Made by a program: the position numbers and the translations under genes. Positions 1 through 5,086 of a stretch of 5,086 bases of DNA are shown here, piece after piece. Below the pieces are notes generated by a model, which searched no databases, was not told the DNA's origin, and was given only the letters and a program-made list of their open reading frames with translations. This stretch comes from Campylobacterota bacterium (GTDB taxonomy: Bacteria > Campylobacterota > Campylobacteria > Campylobacterales > Sulfurovaceae): contig WFMX01000011.1 of NCBI GenBank assembly GCA_015488875.1, positions 1-5,086 of the forward strand. The letters are read 5' to 3'. The stretch's first letter is position 1. Each line of letters starts with the position of its first letter.

Positions 1-77
1 ACTCAGATATAGCTATAGGTACATTCCATCTGCCTACAGTAGTACGCAGAGAGTTCGCAGGTCTCATCAAACTCTAA
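1..77 (+). CDS. speE: C-terminal end of a probable spermidine synthase (partial)
   Basis: An open frame enters from the left edge (codons in register with position 3) and ends at TAA 75-77; the last 24 residues include IAIGTFHLPTVVRREFAG. A short F-x-LP-x-x-V-x-x stretch near the C-terminus is typical of polyamine (spermidine) synthases, which transfer an aminopropyl group from decarboxylated SAM to putrescine in the cytoplasm. As I recall, speE commonly precedes coaE in Campylobacterota. The stop codon shares one base with the coaE start (TAATG), the signature of a translationally coupled operon. The reading frame is directly visible; the name rests on a very short tail plus gene order, so another upstream gene is possible. 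Confidence 0.5.
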   Translation, partial: SDIAIGTFHLPTVVRREFAGLIKL

Positions 78-667
78 TGCCATTCGAGTATGCAGTAGCC
101 CTTACAGGCGGGATAGCCACAGGCAAGAGTACTACTACTATGCTCTTGTCTCTCTATGGATTTCGCTTTATAGATGCTGACAAGATAGCACACTCTATGC
201 TTGATAAACACTCTGACAAGATAGCTCAACTATTTGGAGATGAGTTTGTGGTTGATGGTCGTGTTGATAGGGCAAAACTAGGGAGTATAGTATTTGCAGA
301 TAGCTCCAAAAGAAGAGAGCTAGAGTCCCTACTGCACCCCCTGATATATGAGGAGATAGAGAGACTAGCTATAGAGCAAGACAAATACCAAAAACCATAC
401 ATTATAGATATACCACTATTTTTTGAGGGAGACAGATATCCTATAGAGAAATCAGTAGTCATTTATACACCAAAAGCCAAGCAGTTAGAGAGGCTCGTGG
501 CAAGAGATGGATATAGCCTAGATGAAGCACTCAAACGCATAGAGAGCCAGATGGATATAGAGGAAAAGAGACAGAGAGCTACATTTGTGATAGACAACAG
601 TGGAGATCTCAAACAGTTGCAGGGAGAGTGCGACAGAGTCAAAGAGGAGATACTCTCTAGCTTTTGA
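77..667 (+). CDS. coaE: Dephospho-CoA kinase
   Basis: Cytoplasmic P-loop kinase that phosphorylates the 3'-hydroxyl of the ribose of dephospho-CoA with ATP, the last step of coenzyme A synthesis. The 196-residue length is normal for the family. Visible motifs are the Walker A loop GGIATGKST at residues 11-19, the D-A-D substrate motif at 33-35, DIPLFFE at 111-117 (family form D-x-PLLFE), the lid-region RIESQMD at 154-160, and the C-terminal A-x-x-VIDNSG at 168-176. ATG 77 is chosen because the P-loop then sits at the usual distance from the N-terminus and because it overlaps the upstream stop codon by one base. No clear Shine-Dalgarno sequence lies at the right distance, so translation probably depends on coupling to the upstream gene. 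It is followed by a 127-bp gap before dapF. No key residue appears to be missing. Confidence 0.95.
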   Translation: MPFEYAVALTGGIATGKSTTTMLLSLYGFRFIDADKIAHSMLDKHSDKIAQLFGDEFVVDGRVDRAKLGSIVFADSSKRRELESLLHPLIYEEIERLAIEQDKYQKPYIIDIPLFFEGDRYPIEKSVVIYTPKAKQLERLVARDGYSLDEALKRIESQMDIEEKRQRATFVIDNSGDLKQLQGECDRVKEEILSSF

Positions 668-674
668 CAGTAGA

Positions 675-685
675 GTTCTTAGAAC
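675..685. repeat. Small perfect palindrome in the coaE-dapF gap
   Basis: GTTCT-T-AGAAC is a perfect 5-bp inverted repeat around one central base, 8 bases after the coaE stop. It is too short and lacks a following T-run, so it is not a terminator. It could be a protein-binding site, or chance. The rest of the gap (686-780) shows no recognisable promoter: the perfect TTGACA at 664-669 has no -10 box at a suitable distance. Confidence 0.2.
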
Positions 686-794
686 ATTCGGAAGTGATGC
701 TTTAGATTTACCTTTGAACGAGTCTAAGGCTACAGCAATCATCTCCGATTGATTTTGCAAGATGTCCAATGATTTTTGATAGGAGGAGTAGGAT

Positions 795-1547
795 ATGCGA
801 GTTACCAAATATAGTGCCAATGGAAATGACTTCATCATATTTCATGCACAAGAGAAGAGAGATAGATCCCAGTTGGCAAAAAAACTATGCCACCGTCAAA
901 ATGGTGTAGGTGCTGATGGCATGGTGGTGCTTTTGCCACATGAGGATTATGATTTTGAGTGGCAGTTTTACAATGCAGATGGAAGCGAAGCGGCTATGTG
1001 CGGAAATGCCAGTAGAGCAGTAGCACACTACGCCATAGAAAAAGGTATATCCAGAGACGATAAAGCCATATTTCTCACAGGTGCAGGTCTCATAAGTGCC
1101 ACTATCAACGGTCTATATATAGTCAGCGATATGGTCAAACCAAAGATCATAGATATGAATATAGATGAGTATGCTGAGAAGTGGTGGCTCATAGATAGCG
1201 GTGTACCACATCTGCTTACATTTAGAGATGATATTGATGAGTTCGATATAGCTCAAATGAGAAGCCTCAGAGATAAGTATAACGCCAATGTCAATATAGC
1301 CAAGATAGAGAATGGTGAAATGTTTGTCCGTACCTATGAGAGGGGTGTGGAGGATGAGACTCTAGCATGTGGTACAGGCATGGTAGCTTGTTATATCCGT
1401 GGACACAAAGAGGGTTTGCTAGATGATATGGCTAGAGTATTCCCCAAAAGTGCTGATGAGCTATATGTCAGTTTTGAAGATGGAGTATATAGATTTGGTG
1501 GTCAAGTGAACAAAACTTTTGTAGCAGAGACGACTATTGACGAATAA
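795..1547 (+). CDS. dapF: Diaminopimelate epimerase
   Basis: Cofactor-independent racemase converting LL- to meso-diaminopimelate, the lysine precursor and peptidoglycan cross-linking residue, by a two-base mechanism using two cysteines. Both are present: C69 in MCGNASR and C192 in LACGTGM. Other family motifs are ANGNDFIIF at 9-17, FYNADGSEAAMCG at 58-70 and the Y-E-R-G-V-E-D-E-T segment at 181-189. The 250-residue length is in the short range of the family, as I recall for Campylobacterota. ATG 795 is supported by a strong AGGAGG at 781-786, eight bases upstream, and by MRVTKYSANGNDF being the expected N-terminus. It probably continues the coaE transcription unit, although the gap could hold its own start. 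The next gene starts 86 bp downstream behind a separate promoter, and no hairpin-plus-T-run terminator is seen in between. Confidence 0.96.
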   Translation: MRVTKYSANGNDFIIFHAQEKRDRSQLAKKLCHRQNGVGADGMVVLLPHEDYDFEWQFYNADGSEAAMCGNASRAVAHYAIEKGISRDDKAIFLTGAGLISATINGLYIVSDMVKPKIIDMNIDEYAEKWWLIDSGVPHLLTFRDDIDEFDIAQMRSLRDKYNANVNIAKIENGEMFVRTYERGVEDETLACGTGMVACYIRGHKEGLLDDMARVFPKSADELYVSFEDGVYRFGGQVNKTFVAETTIDE

Positions 1548-1560
1548 ATCTAAAGATTGA

Positions 1561-1573
1561 CGATAATATATCG
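1561..1573. promoter_or_regulatory. Inverted repeat upstream of the -35 box, possible operator
   Basis: CGATA-ATA-TATCG is a perfect 5-bp inverted repeat with a 3-bp centre, 7 bp upstream of the -35 box of the recombinase-ccoG promoter. Its size and position fit a regulator binding site; the loop and stem are too small for a terminator. It is AT-rich and could be chance. Confidence 0.3.
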
Positions 1574-1580
1574 AATTTAC

Positions 1581-1610
1581 TTGACTTTTATCATCATTTT
1601 AGGCTATTAT
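1581..1610 (+). promoter_or_regulatory. Sigma-70-type promoter of the recombinase-like/ccoG/oxidoreductase operon
   Basis: TTGACT (1581-1586; 5 of 6 matches to TTGACA) and TATTAT (1605-1610; 5 of 6 matches to TATAAT) are separated by 18 bp. Transcription would begin near 1617, giving a leader of about 17 bases with AAGGAG at 1624-1629 before ATG 1634. Position between dapF and the first gene of a tightly packed cluster makes it the natural operon promoter. Confidence 0.6.
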
Positions 1611-1625
1611 TGCATGAATGATAAA
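1587..1625. promoter_or_regulatory. Perfect 8-bp inverted repeat straddling the -10 box, possible operator pair
   Basis: TTTATCAT (1587-1594) is mirrored exactly by ATGATAAA (1618-1625). The arm centres are 31 bp apart, about three helical turns. The left arm begins immediately after the -35 hexamer, and the right arm covers the likely transcription start and the first A of the Shine-Dalgarno sequence. Because only the right arm would be transcribed from the predicted start, this is not an RNA hairpin; a pair of protein sites (repressor, or recombinase-like regulator) fits better. This is inference from symmetry and position. Confidence 0.4.
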
Positions 1626-1633
1626 GGAGCGAG

Positions 1634-2344
1634 ATGATATATTCTTATTTGCGACAGTTAGCAACTAGGCGAACTATAGCTCAACAGCAGAGTATGATTC
1701 TCTCTTATTCATTGAGTCAGGGTTTTAGTATTGACAAAGAGGTATTGGAGTACTCCAATCGTAACTATACTATAGATGAGAGAGAGCAGTTCGAGCAGTT
1801 CATACAGGGTCTCAAAAGCGGTGATGTGATCGTAGTCGATGAGATATGGATGCTTAGCGAAAAGATGGATGAGATAGTCAAAGTGATCAACTGCATGTTG
1901 AGCAGGGGAATTGTCCTACATATCTCTTCATCAGGCAACATCATCAATATAGATAGCTTAGCGAGCGAAATCTTCCCCCTCCTCAATACGATCCGAGAAG
2001 AGCAACAAAACAGGCAAAATCAAGTAGGTCGTCCAAAGGGTAGTAGATCCAAATCCAAGTTTGATATATATCAGGCAAAGATCATCTCACTACTTAGAGA
2101 GGGAAAGAGCGTGAGTGCTATATCACGCGAACTAGCCGTAAGTCGAAGCTCACTCAAAGACTACATAGAATCAAGAGGAATCAGAGAGATGATAGAGGGA
2201 TCGTGGATAGAGATATCCGCTACAGGAGAGAGTACCTCAGGTGCTGACAAGATATTGATCTGTCCATTTGAGCAAGAAGAGGCAGAGAAGAAAAGTATAG
2301 GCAAAAAACATACAAATAAACAAGGAGATAGATATGCAAGCTGA
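1634..2344 (+). CDS. Serine recombinase/DNA-invertase-like protein lacking catalytic residues, probable DNA-binding regulator
   Basis: 236 residues with the layout of a Hin/Pin-type invertase. Residues 2-105 match the resolvase fold: YSYLRQLAT (3-11) sits where YIRVST normally carries the nucleophilic serine, and GDVIVVDEIWMLSEK (63-77) stands for GDxLVVxxLDRLGRS. By this manual alignment the catalytic serine is absent and both arginines of the R-L-x-R motif are replaced (M73 and E76). The linking helix (about 109-130) is roughly 15 residues shorter than in Hin. Then come GRPKG (132-136), as in the Hin minor-groove arm, and a helix-turn-helix, KSVSAISRELAVSRSSLKDY (158-177). A polar tail of about 45 residues, rich in Glu and Lys, follows. 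The start is supported by AAGGAG at 1624-1629, and the gene overlaps ccoG by 11 bases. The fold assignment is fairly secure; loss of recombination activity and a regulatory role are inferred. Confidence 0.8.
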   Translation: MIYSYLRQLATRRTIAQQQSMILSYSLSQGFSIDKEVLEYSNRNYTIDEREQFEQFIQGLKSGDVIVVDEIWMLSEKMDEIVKVINCMLSRGIVLHISSSGNIINIDSLASEIFPLLNTIREEQQNRQNQVGRPKGSRSKSKFDIYQAKIISLLREGKSVSAISRELAVSRSSLKDYIESRGIREMIEGSWIEISATGESTSGADKILICPFEQEEAEKKSIGKKHTNKQGDRYAS

Positions 2345-3779
2345 AGTAGATGTAAGTAAACCGAAAAAAAATATGACAAAAGAGTATTTGAAGAGTTGGG
2401 TACCATGGAGGATCAAGAGATATTGGGTCTATGCGTTCACGACTATGGTGGCACTCGTGATGCCTTGGATCACCATAGGTGGAAATCATCTATTTCTACT
2501 TAGCTTCGACCACAAGAAGCTTCATCTAGCAGGCGTTGCGTTTGATATGCAGGAGCTATATTTGATGCCATTCTTACTAATGTTGCTCTTTTTGGGTATA
2601 TTTGCCGTGACTGCTGTAGGTGGTCGTGCTTGGTGTGGATGGGCTTGTCCTCAGACTATATTTCGTGTCATATATAGAGATGGCATAGAGACCAAACTGC
2701 TAGGACTCAGAAAGCGTATCAAAAATAAGCAGAAAAATCCAGATATGAACAAGGGCGAAAATCAGATCAAAAAGCTAGTAGCTATACTACTATGGTCGCT
2801 ACTAGCACTTGTCGCAGCTGCGGACTTTTTGTGGTACTTTGTGCCTCCAGAAGATTTCTTTACATATCTCCAAAACCCTAGTGAACATATGATGTTGTTT
2901 GGTATACTTTTGGGTATAGCGGCATTTATCATTGTAGATGTAGTCTTCATCAAAGAGGATTTTTGTGTATACATATGTCCATATAGCCGTGTACAGTCAG
3001 TACTCTATGATGATGATACAGTGATGGCAGTATATGATCCTATCCGTGGCGGTGACATATATCAAGGTCATGGACATGATAGACACAAGGAGTATGGCAA
3101 ACAAAAAGAGCTACTAGCAGCAGATGCTACAGCAGAGTGTACCACTTGTGAGAGCTGTGTGACGGTATGTCCTACACACATAGATATCCGTAAGGGGCTT
3201 CAGCTAGAGTGTATCAACTGCCTAGAGTGTGTAGATGCCTGTACATCTGTTATGGGAGCATTGGGCAAGCCGAGTCTTGTGAGATGGTCTAGCGAGAAAG
3301 AGGCTCTCCGACATGAGGGCAAGACAAACTTCTTTAGAGGCAAGGTGATAGCCTATGGAGTAGTATTGTTGATAGTGCTTATATCTCTCTTTGCTATGGG
3401 TAGCACCAAAGAACATATGCTACTCAATGTCAACAGAACTACGAGACTATACAAAGTACTTGACAAAGGCGTGGTGGAAAATGACTATATCTTCCTCTTT
3501 ACAAATACAGATAGTAAGAAGCATGATTATTTCTTTGAGATTGTCAATAATGACAAGATCAAGATAGTACGACCGACGGAGCCATTCCATATAGGAGCAG
3601 GCAAAAAGAAGAAAAAAGTGGTGATCATGAAGACAGATACTCAGCTAGCAAACGATAGCAGAAAAGATGTACCGATACCTATAACTATCAGAGCTTATGC
3701 CATGGATGACAAAGAGAAGATCGTAGTAGATAGAGAGACAGTATTTATCTATCCTCGTATAGATTTAGTGAAAAAATAG
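2334..3779 (+). CDS. ccoG: Cytochrome cbb3 oxidase accessory protein CcoG (FixG/RdxA family)
   Basis: Polytopic inner-membrane iron-sulfur protein, 481 residues. The family is needed for cbb3-type oxidase assembly, and CcoG has been described as reducing Cu(II) to Cu(I) for the copper site. Predicted membrane spans are about 31-50, 76-97, 146-170, 184-206 and 335-355. GRAWCGWACPQ (97-107; C101, C105) follows span 2, and DFCVYICPYSR (C211, C215) follows span 4. Two [4Fe-4S] ferredoxin motifs are present: C269/C272/C275/C279 and C293/C296/C299/C303. Basic loops place the clusters in the cytoplasm and the 356-481 Ig-like tail in the periplasm. A His-rich stretch, GHGHDRH (245-251), precedes the ferredoxin domain. 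ATG 2334 has AAGGAG at 2322-2327 and lies inside the end of the recombinase-like gene, implying coupled translation. No ccoNOPQ genes are in the window. Confidence 0.95.
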   Translation: MQAEVDVSKPKKNMTKEYLKSWVPWRIKRYWVYAFTTMVALVMPWITIGGNHLFLLSFDHKKLHLAGVAFDMQELYLMPFLLMLLFLGIFAVTAVGGRAWCGWACPQTIFRVIYRDGIETKLLGLRKRIKNKQKNPDMNKGENQIKKLVAILLWSLLALVAAADFLWYFVPPEDFFTYLQNPSEHMMLFGILLGIAAFIIVDVVFIKEDFCVYICPYSRVQSVLYDDDTVMAVYDPIRGGDIYQGHGHDRHKEYGKQKELLAADATAECTTCESCVTVCPTHIDIRKGLQLECINCLECVDACTSVMGALGKPSLVRWSSEKEALRHEGKTNFFRGKVIAYGVVLLIVLISLFAMGSTKEHMLLNVNRTTRLYKVLDKGVVENDYIFLFTNTDSKKHDYFFEIVNNDKIKIVRPTEPFHIGAGKKKKKVVIMKTDTQLANDSRKDVPIPITIRAYAMDDKEKIVVDRETVFIYPRIDLVKK

Positions 3780-3789
3780 GAGATTAGAG

Positions 3790-4974
3790 ATGTCGAAAGT
3801 ATTGATCTTGGGTGGTGGTTTTGCAGGAGTTGAAGCAGCTATATTTCTAAGAAAAAAAGATATATCCGTGACGCTGATAAGTGATAGAGACTACTTCTAT
3901 ATCTATCCTACATCCATATGGATACCCACAGGTGATGCGACTATGGCAGATGTGAGTATACCTCTTGTAGATTTAGCAAAAGCACATGGATTTGAACTAA
4001 TCGTCGATGAGGTGCTAGAGATACGCTCCAAGGAGCAAAAGGCGATCTGTAGAGATGGGGAGTATAGTGCTGAGTATCTAGTCGTAGCCATGGGAAGTGG
4101 CAAGATGAAGCACAAAGGTAGTGAACATTTCCTCTCTATCTGTGGCAAACCAGAAGAGGCACCAAAGATAAAGGATCGTATAGATGCTCTCATAGCCAAA
4201 GGCAGCGGCAAGATAGCGATGGGCTTCGGAGGTAATCCAAAAGACTCTAGCAATGTCCGTGGCGGACCAGGTTTTGAAGTGATATTCAATCTCCACCACA
4301 AACTAAAAAAGCTCGGTATTAGAGATAAGTTTGAGTTGACATTTTTCGCACCTATGGAGAAGCCTGGTGCGAGAATGGGCGAAAAAGCACTAGATATGAT
4401 GGATATGTACTTCGATAGACTTGGCATACATAAACATTTTGGCAAAAAGATTGTCCGATTTGAAGAGGATGGTATAGTCTTTGAAGATGAGAGTAAATTA
4501 GATAGCGACTTCACTATGTTCATCCCTGCTGGTGATGGACACCCAGTGTTTGCCAAATCTGACCTACCTCTAAATGAGTCAGGTCTCATCAAGATCAATG
4601 ATCTATGTGAAGTAGTAGAAGACAGTAGTGAAACGCTAGAGAATCCTACTCTATTTGCCATAGGTGATGCCGTAGCTATGGAGGGTCCAGAGTGGAGAGC
4701 CAAGCAGGGACATGTAGCAGAAGTGATGGCTAGAAATGTAGCCCACAACATAGATGCAATGATGCAGAGAAGCAGTATCCGCAAGGGATACAAAGAGCAT
4801 ATCAATATACTATGTGTCATGGATAGTGGTGACGGAGCAGCCTTTGTCTACCGTGATGCCAAGGGTGGCAAGATGATACCTATGCCTATAGTAGGACATT
4901 GGATGAAAAAAGGTTGGGGCTGGTACTGTCGCCAATCAAAACTAGGTAAAATCCCTAGAATACCAGGCATGTAG
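3790..4974 (+). CDS. FAD-dependent pyridine nucleotide-disulfide oxidoreductase, sulfide:quinone reductase-like
   Basis: 394-residue flavoprotein. The N-terminal FAD Rossmann motif is VLILGGGFAGVEAA (4-17), ending with acidic D32 after strand 2. YLVVAMGSG (96-104) is the usual ATG-like motif, and LFAIGDAVAM (288-297) is the second FAD contact. There is no canonical NAD-binding GxGxxG in the middle; instead there is VRGGPGFEV (156-164), the pattern of sulfide:quinone reductases and flavocytochrome c sulfide dehydrogenases. In SQRs this segment usually carries a redox cysteine; here R157 seems to occupy that place, while C118 and C342 could match the other two. The C-terminus (370-394), rich in Trp and Lys, could anchor it to the membrane face near quinones. 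ATG 3790 lies 10 bases after ccoG, and the Shine-Dalgarno sequence AGGAG (3778-3782) includes part of the ccoG stop codon. It could be an SQR, an NDH-2-like dehydrogenase or another quinone reductase; the true substrate is not decidable here. Confidence 0.8.
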   Translation: MSKVLILGGGFAGVEAAIFLRKKDISVTLISDRDYFYIYPTSIWIPTGDATMADVSIPLVDLAKAHGFELIVDEVLEIRSKEQKAICRDGEYSAEYLVVAMGSGKMKHKGSEHFLSICGKPEEAPKIKDRIDALIAKGSGKIAMGFGGNPKDSSNVRGGPGFEVIFNLHHKLKKLGIRDKFELTFFAPMEKPGARMGEKALDMMDMYFDRLGIHKHFGKKIVRFEEDGIVFEDESKLDSDFTMFIPAGDGHPVFAKSDLPLNESGLIKINDLCEVVEDSSETLENPTLFAIGDAVAMEGPEWRAKQGHVAEVMARNVAHNIDAMMQRSSIRKGYKEHINILCVMDSGDGAAFVYRDAKGGKMIPMPIVGHWMKKGWGWYCRQSKLGKIPRIPGM

Positions 4975-4983
4975 CAGATGATC

Positions 4984-5003
4984 GGTGCATGAGCTAACGC
5001 ACC
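4984..5003. repeat. Inverted repeat just after the oxidoreductase gene, weak terminator candidate
   Basis: GGTGC (4984-4988) and GCACC (4999-5003) form a 5-bp stem around a 10-base loop, 9 bases after the operon's last stop codon. No T-run follows on the + strand, so intrinsic termination is doubtful; it may stabilise the 3' end of the mRNA. An overlapping alternative stem, CCATAT (5002-5007) with ATATGG (5023-5028), competes with it. Confidence 0.3.
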
Positions 5004-5040
5004 ATATTGGATGGTAAAAATGATATGGGTCTAACAATTA

Positions 5041-5086
5041 GGGGACATTGGTTTCGTGAGCGAAGCGAACGGAAGCTGGCTCCTCG
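5041..5086. repeat. Partial palindromic dispersed-repeat element (REP/MITE-like), cut by the window end
   Basis: The last 46 bases are more GC-rich than the surroundings and self-complementary: GAGC (5058-5061) pairs with GCTC (5079-5082), AGC (5064-5066) with GCT (5075-5077), and CG (5055-5056) with CG (5085-5086). Read on the minus strand it begins CGAGGAGC and contains GCTTCGC and ACCAATG. This resembles the widespread bacterial repeat of the form ATTGCGAGGAGC...GAAGCGAC...CAAT. On that model ATTG at 5047-5050 is one terminal arm and its partner CAAT lies just beyond the window. The likeness comes from memory; the hairpin is seen directly. Confidence 0.45.

Noticed and set aside
664..692. 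Promoter for dapF starting from the perfect TTGACA at 664-669
   Set aside because: No TATAAT-like hexamer occurs 16-18 bp downstream; positions 686-692 read ATTCGGA.
518..838. Minus-strand open frame of 106 codons across the coaE end and dapF start
   Set aside because: It is antisense to two certain genes, its ATG lies inside dapF and no ribosome site precedes it. Only its middle part in the gap looks protein-like, which is noted as a finding instead.
1634..2344. Active phase-variation invertase switching the ccoG promoter
   Set aside because: The catalytic serine and both key arginines appear to be missing, and the inverted 8-bp arms at 1587/1618 are too short and close to be an invertible segment.
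3903..4820. Long minus-strand open frame (305 codons) antisense to the oxidoreductase gene
   Set aside because: Its product is Ser/Leu/Ile-rich low-complexity sequence mirroring the codon pattern of the + strand gene, with no motif. The + strand gene has clear FAD motifs over the same span.
4984..5028. Intrinsic transcription terminator after the operon
   Set aside because: The stems are short (5-6 bp), mutually competing and lack a T-run on either strand at the right place, so it is listed only as an inverted repeat.
5029..5040. GTCTAACAATTA resembling the start of an integron attC site (RYYYAAC)
   Set aside because: Only a 7-base degenerate match is seen; no matching GTTRRRY end or cassette lies in the window, and the following bases fit a palindromic repeat better.

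Overview
The window looks like chromosomal DNA of a chemolithotrophic Campylobacterota (Epsilonproteobacteria), probably of the Sulfurovum/Sulfurimonas kind. The evidence is the speE-like/coaE/dapF order, a CcoG whose ferredoxin region reads VCPTHIDIRKG...LECINCLECVDAC, a sulfide:quinone-reductase-like flavoprotein, and AT-leaning codon use with heavy use of ATA (Ile), AGA (Arg) and CTA (Leu). The genus is a guess. All recognised genes are on the + strand and no RNA gene or CRISPR array was seen.

Left part (1-1547): housekeeping genes. The last 24 codons of a probable spermidine synthase run in from the left edge, and their stop codon overlaps the start of coaE (dephospho-CoA kinase) by one base. 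A 127-bp gap containing no convincing gene precedes dapF (diaminopimelate epimerase, for lysine and peptidoglycan), which has a strong ribosome binding site.

Middle and right part (1548-4974): a second, apparently separate transcription unit. An 86-bp gap holds a good sigma-70-type promoter wrapped in two inverted repeats. It is followed by three tightly packed genes: a serine-recombinase/invertase-like protein that has lost its catalytic residues but keeps a Hin-like DNA-binding end, ccoG (membrane Fe-S protein for cbb3 oxidase/copper handling), and an FAD-dependent oxidoreductase of the sulfide:quinone reductase fold. The recombinase-like gene overlaps ccoG by 11 bases, and the stop codon of ccoG lies inside the Shine-Dalgarno sequence of the next gene. 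The simplest reading, which is inference, is a respiratory/copper operon whose first gene is a domesticated recombinase now acting as a transcription regulator, perhaps of its own promoter.

Right edge (4975-5086): non-coding, with several small inverted repeats. It ends in what looks like the first half of a dispersed palindromic (REP/MITE-like) element cut by the window end.

The most unusual item is the inactivated recombinase fused transcriptionally to ccoG, together with the symmetrical sites around its promoter.
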